The notes below the pieces were generated by a model, which was not told the DNA's origin, searched no databases, and saw only the letters and a list, made by a program, of their open reading frames with translations. The position numbers and the translations under genes were made by a program. DNA of 64,000 nt from contig NZ_JBQHDG010000019.1 of assembly GCF_052068095.1 (NCBI RefSeq), positions 62,001 through 126,000 on the forward strand, read 5' to 3'. Below, one piece after another: positions 34,643-45,896 of the stretch. Every line of letters starts with the position of its first letter. The stretch's first letter is position 1. Source of the DNA: Phytohabitans sp052068095. Its GTDB lineage: Bacteria > Actinomycetota > Actinomycetes > Mycobacteriales > Micromonosporaceae.

Positions 34643-36427
34643 ATGAGTCACGTTCTCGCGGCTGTCGCCTGGCCGTATGCCAACGGTCCGCGCCACATCG
34701 GTCATGTCTCCGGCTTCGGGGTGCCCTCCGACGTGTTCAGCCGCTACATGCGGATGGCGGGCCACGACGTGCTCATGGTCTCGGGCACCGACGAGCACGG
34801 CACGCCCATCCAGGTGCAGGCCGACAAGGAGGGCGTGACCCCGCGCGAGCTGGCCGACCGGTACAACCGGGTGATCGTGGAAGACCTGCACGGGCTCGGC
34901 CTGTCCTACGACCTCTTCACCCGTACCACCACCGGCAACCACTACGCCGTGGTGCAGGAGCTGTTCGAAGGGCTGCACCGCAACGGATACATCGTCCCCA
35001 AGGTCACGATGGGCGCGATCTCCCCGTCGACCGGGCGCACGCTGCCCGACCGGTACATCGAGGGCACCTGCCCCATCTGCGGGTACGACAGTGCGCGTGG
35101 CGACCAGTGCGACAACTGTGGCAACCAGCTCGACCCGATCGACCTCATCAACCCGCGCTCCAAGATCAATGGTGAGACGCCGCGGTTCGTGGAGACCGAG
35201 CACTTCTTCCTGGACCTGCCCGCGTTCGCCCAGGCGCTCGGCAAGTGGCTCGACTCGCGCGAGGGCTGGCGCCCCAACGTGCTGCGCTTCTCCAAAAACC
35301 TCCTGGACGACCTCCAGCCCCGCGCGATCACGCGCGACCTGGAGTGGGGTGTGCCGATCCCGCTGGAGGGCTGGCGCGACCGCACCGACAAGCGCATCTA
35401 CGTGTGGTTCGACGCGGTGATCGGCTACCTGTCCGCCTCGATCGAGTGGGCCCGCCGCTCCGGCGACCCGGAGGCGTGGCGCAAGTGGTGGTCCGAAGAG
35501 CCGGTCCGCGCCTACTACTTCATGGGCAAGGACAACATCGTCTTCCACTCGGTGATCTGGCCGGCGCTCCTGCTGGGCTACTCCGGTGAGGGCGACCGCG
35601 GCGGCGAGCCCGGCCGGCTGGGCCGCCTCAACCTGCCGACCGAGGTGGTCTCCAGCGAGTTCCTGACGATGGAGGGGCGCAAGTTCTCCTCGTCCCGCCA
35701 GGTGGTCATCTACGTGCGCGACTTCCTGGAGCGGTACGACGCGGACGCCCTCCGCTACTTCATCGCCGTGGCCGGCCCGGAGAGCCAGGACACCGACTTC
35801 ACCTGGGCCGAGTTCCTGCGGCGCAACAACGACGAGCTGGTGGCCGGCTGGGGCAACCTCGTCAACCGTTCGATCTCGATGGCCGCCAAGAACTTCGGCG
35901 CCATCCCACCCGCGGGCGAGTTGACGGCCGAAGACCAGGCGCTGCTGGAGACCTCCCGAAAGGCGTTCGCAGGCGTCGGGAGCCTGCTCGAAAAGCACCG
36001 CCAGAAGCAGGCGATCGGCGAGGCGATGCGGGTCGTGGGCGAGGCCAACAAGTACCTGTCCGACCAGGCGCCCTGGAAGATGAAGGACGACCCGGAGCGG
36101 ATGGGCACCGTGCTACACGTGGCGCTTCAGGCGGTGAGCGACTGCAACACGCTGCTCACGCCGTTCCTGCCGCACAGCGCGCAGAAGGTGCACGAGCTGC
36201 TCGGCGGCGCCGGCGTACACGCGCCGATGCCCTCGATCGTCCAGGTCGAGGATCTCGACGGCGGCCCGTCGTACCCGATCCTGACCGGCGACTACACGGC
36301 TGGCGCGCGGTGGGAGTCGGTGCCGATCGAGGCCGGTCGCGCGCTCGCCCCGCCCAAGCCGGTCTTCCGCAAGCTCGACCCCTCGATCGTCGACGAGGAG
36401 CTCGCTCGCCTAGATCCGGGGGAGTAA
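34643..36427 (+). CDS. metG: methionyl-tRNA synthetase
   Basis: A 594-residue class I synthetase. HIGH motif (GPRHIGHVSGFG), a four-Cys zinc knuckle (CPICGYDSARGDQCDNCG), and KFSSSRQ as the KMSKS-type loop are intact. The C-terminus is an anticodon-binding helical domain without the EMAP-like tRNA-binding extension. ATG 34643 is the natural start; a TTG lies nine bases earlier. Position matches the rsmI-metG-tatD order of actinobacteria, with an MFS gene inserted after it here. Confidence 0.95.
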   Translation: MSHVLAAVAWPYANGPRHIGHVSGFGVPSDVFSRYMRMAGHDVLMVSGTDEHGTPIQVQADKEGVTPRELADRYNRVIVEDLHGLGLSYDLFTRTTTGNHYAVVQELFEGLHRNGYIVPKVTMGAISPSTGRTLPDRYIEGTCPICGYDSARGDQCDNCGNQLDPIDLINPRSKINGETPRFVETEHFFLDLPAFAQALGKWLDSREGWRPNVLRFSKNLLDDLQPRAITRDLEWGVPIPLEGWRDRTDKRIYVWFDAVIGYLSASIEWARRSGDPEAWRKWWSEEPVRAYYFMGKDNIVFHSVIWPALLLGYSGEGDRGGEPGRLGRLNLPTEVVSSEFLTMEGRKFSSSRQVVIYVRDFLERYDADALRYFIAVAGPESQDTDFTWAEFLRRNNDELVAGWGNLVNRSISMAAKNFGAIPPAGELTAEDQALLETSRKAFAGVGSLLEKHRQKQAIGEAMRVVGEANKYLSDQAPWKMKDDPERMGTVLHVALQAVSDCNTLLTPFLPHSAQKVHELLGGAGVHAPMPSIVQVEDLDGGPSYPILTGDYTAGARWESVPIEAGRALAPPKPVFRKLDPSIVDEELARLDPGE

Positions 36428-36478
36428 GGGGCTTTTCAGGGTGTCGCGGCGTAGCGCGTACCCGGGAGACTGGCAGGC

Positions 36479-38257
36479 GTGAAGATGCCGGCCGCCACCC
36501 TGACCGGTGTCGTCGCGTTGGCGTTCGCCGACGCATCCATCGTCGCGCTGGCCCTCCCCGCGATCTACGCGCGCTTCGACACGACGATCGTCGGCGTCTC
36601 CTGGGTGCTGACCGGCTACGCGGTCGCGGTGACGGCCGCGGCGGTGGCGCTGGTGATCGTGCGCCGGTGGCTGCCGACCAGGCCCCTCACGATGGCCGGC
36701 CTCGCCCTCTTCGCGGCCGGCTCGGCGTGGTGCGGCCTCACCGGTTCGCTGGGTGGCCTCTTCGCTGGCCGCGTGGTGCAGGGCATCGGCGCGGCCGCGC
36801 TGCTGTCCGGGGCGCTCGAGCTGCTCAGCGCGCATGTGGGGCGGGATCGTGGCCGGCGCCTGTGGAGCGGTGCCGCCACCGCGGGCCTGGCCGTGGGCCC
36901 GGCGCTCGGCGGCGCGCTCACGGAGGCGTTCGACTGGCGGGTGATCTTCCTCGCTCAGGTGCCGGTGGCGCTGCTGGCGCTCGGCGTGCTCGCGCTGTCA
37001 CCCACGCCGGCGCTGGAGCCTGAGCCCGACGTGCCGGCCACCAACCCGCTGTGGGCGACCGCCGGCTACGTCACGCTCTTCGCCGGGCTCGTCGGCGCGC
37101 TCTTCCTCGGCGTGCTGCTGCTCGTCGAGATCTGGCGGTTCAGCCCGCTCGCGGCGGCGTTCGTGATGATGGCGCTGCCGGCCGGCACGATCATCGCCAG
37201 CCGCCTGACCGCGAGCGCCGGCCCCGCGGTCCGCGTCGTGGGTGGCACTCTCGCGCTCTGCACCGGCCTGCTGGGCCTGGCGTTCCTGCCCGCGGCGGGC
37301 CTGGCCTGGGCGGCCGTGGCGCTCTTCCTGTGCGGCGCCGGTTTCGGCGTGGTCGCGCGGGTGCTCTCGGCGGCCGCGGTGCCCGCCTCGGCCCCGATCG
37401 TGCGGTCGGGCGGCTCGGTGGTGGCGGCCAAGCACGCCGGCCTGGTGCTCGGCCTCGTCGTGATCGCGCCGCTGCTGGCCGGCTCGCTCACCGACGGCGC
37501 CCAGCAGGCCGTGGTCACCGGCACCGGCGTGCTGCTCGACGCCCGCATGCCGGTGCAGGAGAAGCTGCGGCTCGCGCTCTCGGTGCGCGACACGTTCGTC
37601 GGGGCGCCGCGCGGGGCCGTGCCCGACCTGGCCGCCGCCGTCGACACCACCGACCGCGCGGAGGCGACCACCGCCGTGGTCGAGGAGGTCGACCACCGCC
37701 TCAGCGCCGTGCTCACCCGGGCGTTCCGCCCGGCTTTCCTTGCCGCCGCGGCGCTCGCCCTCCTGACCGTCCTCGCGGCCTTCGCGGTGCGCCGGCCATC
37801 CATGGCGTACCCGCGGTGGCGTGCCGGCCCGACCGCGGTGCTCGCTGTTCTCGTGCTGGCCGGGCCCGCCCTGGTCGCCGCGGAAGTGGCCGCCGGCGCC
37901 CGCGACCACGGGCGCTACCAGGAGACCGACCCGTGCGCGGCCCCGCCCGATCCCTACCCCGGCGACGGCGTCGACGCGCTGGTGCAGCGGGTGGCATACA
38001 GCGCGCTGCACGGCGCGGCGTGCGAGCTCGGCATGTCGCGCGAGCGCTTCCTGCTCGCACTGGCCGGCCAGCCCGGCTTCGCCGACGTCGACTGGGACCC
38101 GCCGACCGTCGACCGCACGGTGCGGGCCGCGGTCAACAAGGCACTCGACGACGCCGAGCAGCGCGGCGACGTGCCCGCGTGGACGGTCAGCCTGGTGCGC
38201 GCCGCGGTGCGCTCGATGCCCCTGGAAGAAATCCTGCGCATCGTCGGCCTCAGGTAG
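36479..38257 (+). CDS. MFS transporter with an unusual C-terminal domain
   Basis: A 592-residue major facilitator protein: about 12 helices, starting GVVALAFADASIVALALPAIYARF, motif-A-like loop (VRRWLPTRPL) and GRVVQGIGAAALLSG motif C-like segment. Between helices near residue 330-410 is a soluble loop. After the transport core another helix is followed by a ~110-residue exported domain (GDGVDALVQRVAYSALHGAACELGMSRERF). Substrate unknown. It separates metG from tatD and faces repeat R4. Confidence 0.75.
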   Translation: MKMPAATLTGVVALAFADASIVALALPAIYARFDTTIVGVSWVLTGYAVAVTAAAVALVIVRRWLPTRPLTMAGLALFAAGSAWCGLTGSLGGLFAGRVVQGIGAAALLSGALELLSAHVGRDRGRRLWSGAATAGLAVGPALGGALTEAFDWRVIFLAQVPVALLALGVLALSPTPALEPEPDVPATNPLWATAGYVTLFAGLVGALFLGVLLLVEIWRFSPLAAAFVMMALPAGTIIASRLTASAGPAVRVVGGTLALCTGLLGLAFLPAAGLAWAAVALFLCGAGFGVVARVLSAAAVPASAPIVRSGGSVVAAKHAGLVLGLVVIAPLLAGSLTDGAQQAVVTGTGVLLDARMPVQEKLRLALSVRDTFVGAPRGAVPDLAAAVDTTDRAEATTAVVEEVDHRLSAVLTRAFRPAFLAAAALALLTVLAAFAVRRPSMAYPRWRAGPTAVLAVLVLAGPALVAAEVAAGARDHGRYQETDPCAAPPDPYPGDGVDALVQRVAYSALHGAACELGMSRERFLLALAGQPGFADVDWDPPTVDRTVRAAVNKALDDAEQRGDVPAWTVSLVRAAVRSMPLEEILRIVGLR

Positions 38258-39017
38258 CCGCTCACCCTCAGGGCACTTCAACCAAGGTTTGAGCTACCGC
38301 ACTGTCCCGACCGCTGCTTCCCCGTTTTGTCGGGGCTTGACCGCGTTGGCGGCGCGGTCGGGTGGTTGGCGCAGCGTTGATCCTTGATCGCTATCAAGCC
38401 GCCCCGTCTGCCAACGGATCGTGGTACGGAGCTGCCACTAGAGAGCTTCGCGGTCGGGGTTGGCGCGCCTGGCCACAATGCATGGTCAAATTCGAGGCAG
38501 ATTTCCCAGGTCCGCGTCAGCTACGGACCGTATGCTCCCGCGGGCACCGTTCCCGGCCGGCGGCTCGCCAGGGCGAGCCGAATTCCCCGGCCGTCCACTG
38601 CCGAGTCCGCGGGACAAGCCCCCGGGTGAGTTCGCGGACAGCCGTATGCCTCTACTCCCCGACATCCTGACGTAGCGTTACCAGTGTCGGGGTAGGGCTT
38701 TCAGATCTTGGAGAGTTATGGCTGAAATAGCGCCCTAACTCTCCAAGATCTGGCATCGGACGCGGTTTTACGCCCGCTGTGGCCGTTACTGACGGTGATG
38801 GCGCGTCTGTCCGTGAGCAGCGGCATGGACCGCGACGGCATTGCCGATCCCCTCACGCCGATCAAGGAGGAAGCGTGCCGCACCGTGGTGTGCTTCCGCG
38901 ACCTTGACAATCGCGCGAGGCCGGGGTCGTCCCGGTTGTGAACCGCGGAGGGTGAGGCCGCGGGAGCAGCGGTCTGGGCCACGACGGACGTCGCGGCAGC
39001 TCAAAGGGTCTTGGTCT
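38258..39017. repeat. interspersed MITE-like repeat R4
   Basis: No gene is supported in this 760-bp convergent spacer. Inverted ends TTTGAGCTACCGC (38288-38300) and GCGGCAGCTCAAA (38993-39005) bound about 718 bp. Inside are CTAGAGAGCTTCGCGG (about 38439), a block reverse-complementary to R3 (about 38530-38630), a perfect 15-bp palindrome (arms 38703-38717 and 38737-38751) also found in R2, and a family core at about 38953-39005. Confidence 0.75.
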
Positions 39018-40268
39018 TTAGAGGGCGTACTCGATGTTGACGATGCGGTGGTCGGTGATCTCGGCCGCCGGCGCCCACGCCTCGTAGACGCCGCGCTCGT
39101 AGCACTGGGCGCCGAGCGCCGCCACGTTGTCGGGGTCGGGGCGGCACAGGCGTAGCCGGGTCCAGCCCGACTCCTGCCGGAGCACCAGGCAATCGGCACC
39201 GCGCCAGCGGGCGTAGGCCGCGCGGCGGGCCAGGGCCTCCACCGGGTAGCGCGCGGCCCGGGTCATCGCCAGCACCCGGAACTCGCCGGGCGGGTCGGCC
39301 ACCGCCTCGTACTCCTGGCCGCGGTAGCGCCCCACCAGGCGGGTGGACTTGGTCTTTTCGTCGCTCGGCACGTACTCCTGCTCGGGCGCGATGTCGGGCA
39401 CGCTGTGGAGCAGGTGGCGCCACTGCGGGCCGACCATGCGCAGCCAGCCTCGCTGCTCCGGCTGATACGTGTACAGCGCGACCTCGGTGCCATCCGGCGT
39501 ATACGCCAGCAGCGTGGCATTGGACGGCAGCGGCAGGTCGGCGAAGTCGGTGGTGACGAACTCGGGGATCACGAACCGCCCACTCGGTGTGAACCCGGTG
39601 CCCAGCACCGGCGCGCCCATGCGGTCGTGCGAGGGCATGCCGGCCAGGCCGCCCTGATTGTCGCCGAGGGGGATCTCGAAGTCATACGGGTCGACGGCCC
39701 GCCACCGGATCGCGAACACCACGTCCGGGTCGTCACGCGCGGACTCGCTGTCGGTGCGCAGCAGCGCCAGATTGGCCGGCGTACGCAGGTGGGCGACGTC
39801 GTGCTCGCGGTAGCAGAACCCGTGCGGCAGCCACCCCCGCAGGTAACCGGAGAGCTGGCGGGCCGAGAGCACCTTGAACATGCGGGTGCCGCGGCGGATC
39901 GCGGCCGTGCGCCGGATGCCGCTGACGGTCGGGTCGTGCGCGAACGCCGGAGACTGGCTGAGCGCGTGGATGTCGTGCCACCCGCGGGCCCTATTGAGCG
40001 GGACCATGAGCGGCGCCTCAAGCCCCTCGGGCGCGGCCGCGCGCACGCCGTCGACCGAGGTCACCTCGGTGACGTGCACGAACCTGTGCCACGGGTAGGC
40101 GGCGCCGGGACGAGGGTTGCGCTCGAAGCCGTCGGCCGGGTCGCTGCTGAACAGCTCGTAGGCCGCGCCGTGCGCCAGCTCCTCGGCCGTGTAGATCACG
40201 CCCTCGTATGTGACGTGCAAACCCGCGCCCGCCATGTGCGGCTGTGTGGGCGAAGGGGTCACTGTCAC
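39018..40268 (-). CDS. hypothetical protein, unrecognised
   Basis: A 416-residue soluble protein I do not recognise. It is rich in Trp, Arg and Tyr with no membrane helix or signal. Visible segments: MFKVLSARQLSGYLRGWLP, FAIRWRAVDPYDFEIP and a C-terminal domain ending YEAWAPAAEITDHRIVNIEYAL. GTG 40268 is preferred over ATG 40235 because TATTGT lies seven bases upstream, fitting a leaderless start. It is divergent from tatD and faces repeat R4. Possibly a secreted-toxin immunity-type or structural protein, but this is a guess. Confidence 0.6.
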   Translation of the reverse strand: MTVTPSPTQPHMAGAGLHVTYEGVIYTAEELAHGAAYELFSSDPADGFERNPRPGAAYPWHRFVHVTEVTSVDGVRAAAPEGLEAPLMVPLNRARGWHDIHALSQSPAFAHDPTVSGIRRTAAIRRGTRMFKVLSARQLSGYLRGWLPHGFCYREHDVAHLRTPANLALLRTDSESARDDPDVVFAIRWRAVDPYDFEIPLGDNQGGLAGMPSHDRMGAPVLGTGFTPSGRFVIPEFVTTDFADLPLPSNATLLAYTPDGTEVALYTYQPEQRGWLRMVGPQWRHLLHSVPDIAPEQEYVPSDEKTKSTRLVGRYRGQEYEAVADPPGEFRVLAMTRAARYPVEALARRAAYARWRGADCLVLRQESGWTRLRLCRPDPDNVAALGAQCYERGVYEAWAPAAEITDHRIVNIEYAL

Positions 40269-40275
40269 CCCGCCG

Positions 40276-40281
40276 ACAATA
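40276..40281 (-). promoter_or_regulatory. -10 box compatible with a leaderless transcript
   Basis: TATTGT on the reverse strand lies seven bases before GTG 40268. No Shine-Dalgarno is present, consistent with leaderless expression. Confidence 0.35.
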
Positions 40282-40366
40282 GGCCGCAGCCCGTGCCGGT
40301 GGGTGAACGCAGGGTTACGCCTACCTGTGACACCCGGCACGACACGCCCGTGGGATGCTGGGCGCG

Positions 40367-41215
40367 ATGAGGAGTTCGCGACGCCAGCGCCAAGGGGAGT
40401 TTCCGCCGCCACCGGAGCCACTGGCGGTCCCCGTGATCGACAGCCACACCCACCTGGACATCACCGTGGCCGAGGAGGGTGCGCCGGGTGGCGTGGCCGA
40501 GCTCGTCGGGCTCGCCGCGGCGGCGGGTGTCGACCGGCTGGTGCAGGTGGGCGTCGACGTGGACTCGTCGCGCTGGGGTGTCGAGGTCGCCGACCAGCAC
40601 CCGGCGATCGTCGCGACCGTGGCGCTGCACCCCAACGAGGCGCCACGCCTGAGTGATCTCGACGAAGCGTTGCGCGTGATCGAAGACCTGGCCGGCCACG
40701 AGCGCGTACGCGGTGTCGGCGAGACCGGCATGGACACGTTTCGCACCGGTGACGAGGGGCGGGCCGCGCAGGAGGCGAGCTTTCGGGCGCACATCGCGAT
40801 CGCCAAGCGGCACGGCAAGGCGCTGGTGATCCACGACCGCGACGCGCACGCCGACATACTCCGCGTCCTGGACGACGAGGGCGCCCCGGAGGCGGTGGTG
40901 CTGCACTGCTTCTCCGGCGACGCCGACTTCGCCGCCGAGTGCGTGCGCCGCGGGTACGTGCTGAGCTTCGCCGGCACGGTCACGTTCGCCAGCGCGGTGG
41001 CCCTGCGCGACGCGGCCCGGGTCACGCCGATCAAGCAGATGCTCGTCGAAACCGACGCGCCCTACCTGACGCCGATGCCGTTCCGGGGCCGGCCGAACGC
41101 CTCGTACCTGATCCCGCTCACCGTCCGCCACCTGGCCGACGCGACCGGGGCCGACCTCGACGAGCTCTGCGCCGCGATCTCCGCGACCGGCGACCGCGTC
41201 TTCGGGCCGTGGTAG
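40367..41215 (+). CDS. tatD: TatD-family metal-dependent hydrolase (DNase)
   Basis: A 282-residue TIM-barrel hydrolase: VIDSHTHLDI at the N-terminus, GVGETGMD(T) with the metal-bridging Glu, LVIHDRDAH, LHCFSGD and LVETDAPYLTPMP. TatD proteins act as 3'-5' exonucleases on DNA/RNA. ATG 40367 is chosen; ATG 40355 is in frame. It overlaps rsmA; in M. tuberculosis rpfB lies between these two genes, and here it is absent. Confidence 0.9.
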   Translation: MRSSRRQRQGEFPPPPEPLAVPVIDSHTHLDITVAEEGAPGGVAELVGLAAAAGVDRLVQVGVDVDSSRWGVEVADQHPAIVATVALHPNEAPRLSDLDEALRVIEDLAGHERVRGVGETGMDTFRTGDEGRAAQEASFRAHIAIAKRHGKALVIHDRDAHADILRVLDDEGAPEAVVLHCFSGDADFAAECVRRGYVLSFAGTVTFASAVALRDAARVTPIKQMLVETDAPYLTPMPFRGRPNASYLIPLTVRHLADATGADLDELCAAISATGDRVFGPW

Positions 41216-42057
41216 CCGACCTGCTCGGCCCGGCGGAGATCCGGGCGCTCGCCGCGCGGCTGGGGGTCGCGCCCACCAAGCGCCTCGGGCAAAACTTCGT
41301 GCACGACCCCAACACGGTGCGCCGCATCGTGACCGCCGCCGCCCTCGACTCCGATGACGTGGTGGTCGAGGTGGGGCCCGGTCTCGGCTCGCTCACCCTC
41401 GGCCTGCTGCCCGCCGCCCGCCACGTCCACGCGGTGGAGATCGACCCGGTGTTGGCCGGCGCGCTCGCCGAGACCGCCGGCCACCCCGCCAACCTCACCG
41501 TGCACCACGCCGACGCGCTGCGGATCACCGCGGCCGACCTCCACCCGGCGCCGACCGCGCTGGTCGCCAACCTGCCGTACAACGTGGCCGTCCCCGTGGT
41601 CCTCCACCTGCTCGCCGAGCTGCCCACCCTGCGGCACGGGCTGGTCATGGTGCAGAAGGAGGTCGCCGACCGGCTCGTGGCCGGGCCCGGCTCGAAGGTC
41701 TACGGCGTGCCGTCGGTCAAGCTCGCCTGGTACGCGGGCGCCCGCAACGCCGGCCGGGTGCCGCCGAGCGTCTTCTGGCCCGTACCCAACGTCGACTCCG
41801 GGCTCGTCGCCTTCACCAAGCGTGAGCAGCCGGCCGCCCCGCGCGAGCGGGTGTTCGCGGTCGTCGATGCCGCATTCGCCCAGCGGCGCAAGACCCTCCG
41901 GGCCGCGCTGGCCGGCTGGGCGGGCGGCCCCGACCGCGCGGCGGCCGTGCTGGAGGCGGCCGGCGTCGATCCGGGCGCGCGCGGCGAGTCGCTGACGGTG
42001 GACGAGTTCGTCGCCATAGCGCTTGCCGCGCCCGTACCGAGCCGGGCCGCCGAGTAG
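41209..42057 (+). CDS. rsmA: 16S rRNA adenine dimethyltransferase
   Basis: A 282-residue KsgA-family enzyme dimethylating two adjacent adenosines at the 3' end of 16S rRNA. Motifs: KRLGQNFVHDPNTVRRIV, VVEVGPGLGSLTLGLLP, HAVEIDP and VANLPYNVAVPV, then FWPVPNVDSGLV and FAQRRKTLRAAL. GTG start overlaps the tatD stop. The conserved order rsmA-ispE follows. Confidence 0.9.
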   Translation: MVADLLGPAEIRALAARLGVAPTKRLGQNFVHDPNTVRRIVTAAALDSDDVVVEVGPGLGSLTLGLLPAARHVHAVEIDPVLAGALAETAGHPANLTVHHADALRITAADLHPAPTALVANLPYNVAVPVVLHLLAELPTLRHGLVMVQKEVADRLVAGPGSKVYGVPSVKLAWYAGARNAGRVPPSVFWPVPNVDSGLVAFTKREQPAAPRERVFAVVDAAFAQRRKTLRAALAGWAGGPDRAAAVLEAAGVDPGARGESLTVDEFVAIALAAPVPSRAAE

Positions 42058-42096
42058 TCTGACGGACGTGCGAGCGCGAGTGCAGGACATCGCTCC

Positions 42097-43076
42097 GTGA
42101 CCGAGGCTTGGCGGCCGGACGAGGAGCTGGACCGGCCGCGCCTCGCGGCGTCCGGGCCGGTGAAGGTGCGCGTCCCCGCGAAGATCAACCTGCACCTCGG
42201 CGTCGGGCCCGCGCGGCCGGACGGATACCACGAGCTCAGCACCGTCTACCACGCGATCTCGCTGTACGACGAGCTGACCGCACGCCGCGGCGACACGCTT
42301 ACGCTCACCATGGAAGGTGAGGGGGCCGGCGAGCTGGCCCTCGACGAGAGCAACCTGGTGATCCGCGCGGCCCGCGCCCTCGCCGCCCACGCCAAGGTGC
42401 CCGCACACGCCCGCCTCCACCTGCGCAAGCAGATCCCGCTCGCGGCCGGCCTCGCCGGTGGCAGCGCCGACGCGGCCGCCGCGCTCGTCGCCTGCGACGC
42501 GCTGTGGGGGCTCGGCCTCTCCCGCGACGAGCTGGCCGCGGTCGCCGCCGGCGTCGGCTCCGACGTGCCCTTCCTCGTATACGGGGGCACCGCCCTCGGC
42601 ACCGGCCGGGGCGAAGCGGTCAGCCCGGTGCTCGCCCGGCCCAGCTCGTGGCACTGGGTGATCGCGATCGCCGACGGCGGCCTCTCCACACCAGACGTCT
42701 ACCGCGAGCTCGACCGCCTGCGGGAGGCCGGGCAGGCGCCGCGCCTCCCCGGCCACGCCAGCAACCCGCTGCTCGGCAGCGCCGACCAGCTGCTCGCCGC
42801 CCTGCGGCAGCGCGACCCGGCCGTGCTCGGCGCGGCGCTCGACAACGACCTCCAGGCCGCCGCCCTCTCCCTGCGGCCCGGCCTCGCCGACGTGCTCAAG
42901 GCCGGCCACGCCGCCGGCGCGCTCGCCGGCCTCGTCTCCGGCTCCGGTCCCACCTGCGTGTTCCTCGCCGCCGACGGCCAGCACGCCACCCAGATCGCCG
43001 AAGACCTGACCGCGGCCGAGGTGTGCCGCGCAGCCCGCACCGCGCACGGCCCGGTCGCCGGAGCCCGCGTCGTCTG

Positions 43077-43077
<1 letters not shown>
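42097..43077 (+). CDS. ispE: 4-(cytidine 5'-diphospho)-2-C-methyl-D-erythritol kinase
   Basis: A 326-residue GHMP kinase of the MEP isoprenoid pathway. Evidence: VRVPAKINLHLGVGPARPDGYHELSTVY at the N-terminus, the ATP loop IPLAAGLAGGSADAAA and the C-terminal VSGSGPTCVF. GTG start; no strong ribosome site. It overlaps the ABC-F gene by one base (TGATG), in line with the conserved rsmA-ispE-ABC-F run. Confidence 0.9.
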
Positions 43078-44855
<1,778 letters not shown>

Positions 44856-44906
44856 TCGTGGGGCTGCCCGAGGCCGGATGAGACCGATGGTCCAGAATCA
44901 CGGGCC

Positions 44907-45368
44907 ATGGCGAGCCACTTTCCCGTGAACCACCCGCTGCGCCCCACCTACCGGGCGCTCGGCGGGCTGGCCGGCCTCTATCTGATCGTCTTCGGCGTCC
45001 TCGGGCTGATCGAAACGAGCGGCGACGAGTTCTTCGCCCAGAACGACGCCGAGGCCCTCTGGCAGGGCACCAACCTCGGCCACTCGGTCATCTCGATCGC
45101 CGTCGGGCTGATCATCCTGATCGGCGTTGCCGTCGGCCGCAACATCGACGTGGCGATCCACAAGGCGGCCGGGTACGGACTCGGCGGGCTCAGCCTCGCC
45201 GGCCTCGCCGTGATGCGCACCGACGCCAACTACCTCAACTTCACGATGCCCACCGTCATCGTCACGATGGTGCTGGCGCTCGTGCTGCTGCTCGCCGGCA
45301 TGTACGGCAAGCTCGGCACCGACGAGCAGGCCCGGGCATCGCGCGACGCCAGGCTCCTGCTCGAGTAG
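44907..45368 (+). CDS. DUF4383 membrane protein (copy 1)
   Basis: A 153-residue protein with four membrane helices, starting HFPVNHPLRPTYRALGGLAGLYLIVFGVLG, the DUF4383 beginning (HxPVNHPLRPxYR). It retains TDANYLNFT near the middle. Function unknown in the family. ATG at 44907. A paralogue follows 45 bp downstream, so this is a tandem duplication. Confidence 0.8.
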   Translation: MASHFPVNHPLRPTYRALGGLAGLYLIVFGVLGLIETSGDEFFAQNDAEALWQGTNLGHSVISIAVGLIILIGVAVGRNIDVAIHKAAGYGLGGLSLAGLAVMRTDANYLNFTMPTVIVTMVLALVLLLAGMYGKLGTDEQARASRDARLLLE

Positions 45369-45413
45369 CCGTTTGCGGCTGCGGAGAGGCCGCCACCGGG
45401 TGACAATCCTGGT

Positions 45414-45896
45414 ATGGCGCACATCCCGGTCAATCATCCAATGCGACCGCTGTACCGCACGCTCTCCGGCCTGATCGGCCTGTACATCCTGGTCTTCGGC
45501 ATCATCGGCCTGATCCAGACCGCGGGTGACCCGCTCTTCGACCGGGGCGACGTGTGGGTGCTCGGCCTGCGCACCAACCTGGCCTTCGCCATCCTGTCGG
45601 TCGTCTACGGCGCCGTGCTGCTCGCCGCCGCGGTCATCGGCGGCAACGTCGAACACATGGTCAACCTCGGTGCCGGCCTGGTGTTCATCCTGGTCGGGCT
45701 GACCATGATGACGCTGATGGAGACCGACGCCAACATCCTCAACTTCTCGATGGTCAACAGCATCGTGTCGTTCATCTTCGGGCTGCTGGTGCTCACCGCC
45801 GGCCTGTACGACAAGGTCGGCTCGTCCGAAGACGTCGAAGCCGAGGAGGCCTACCGGCGCAACGCCGCACCCGCCACTACTTCGCCCGCCGAGTGA
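45414..45896 (+). CDS. DUF4383 membrane protein (copy 2)
   Basis: A 160-residue four-helix paralogue of the preceding gene: HIPVNHPMRPLYRTLSGLIGLYILVFGIIG and TDANILNFS align with it, the acidic tail (SSEDVEAEEAYRRN) differs. The two probably arose by tandem duplication and may form a hetero-oligomer. It overlaps the convergent TetR gene by 20 bp. Function unknown. Confidence 0.8.
   Translation: MAHIPVNHPMRPLYRTLSGLIGLYILVFGIIGLIQTAGDPLFDRGDVWVLGLRTNLAFAILSVVYGAVLLAAAVIGGNVEHMVNLGAGLVFILVGLTMMTLMETDANILNFSMVNSIVSFIFGLLVLTAGLYDKVGSSEDVEAEEAYRRNAAPATTSPAE

Noticed and set aside
41062..43047. A 661-codon reverse ORF opposite rsmA and ispE
   Set aside because: Composition is His/Arg/Val/Gly-rich without motifs and it opposes two intact enzymes.
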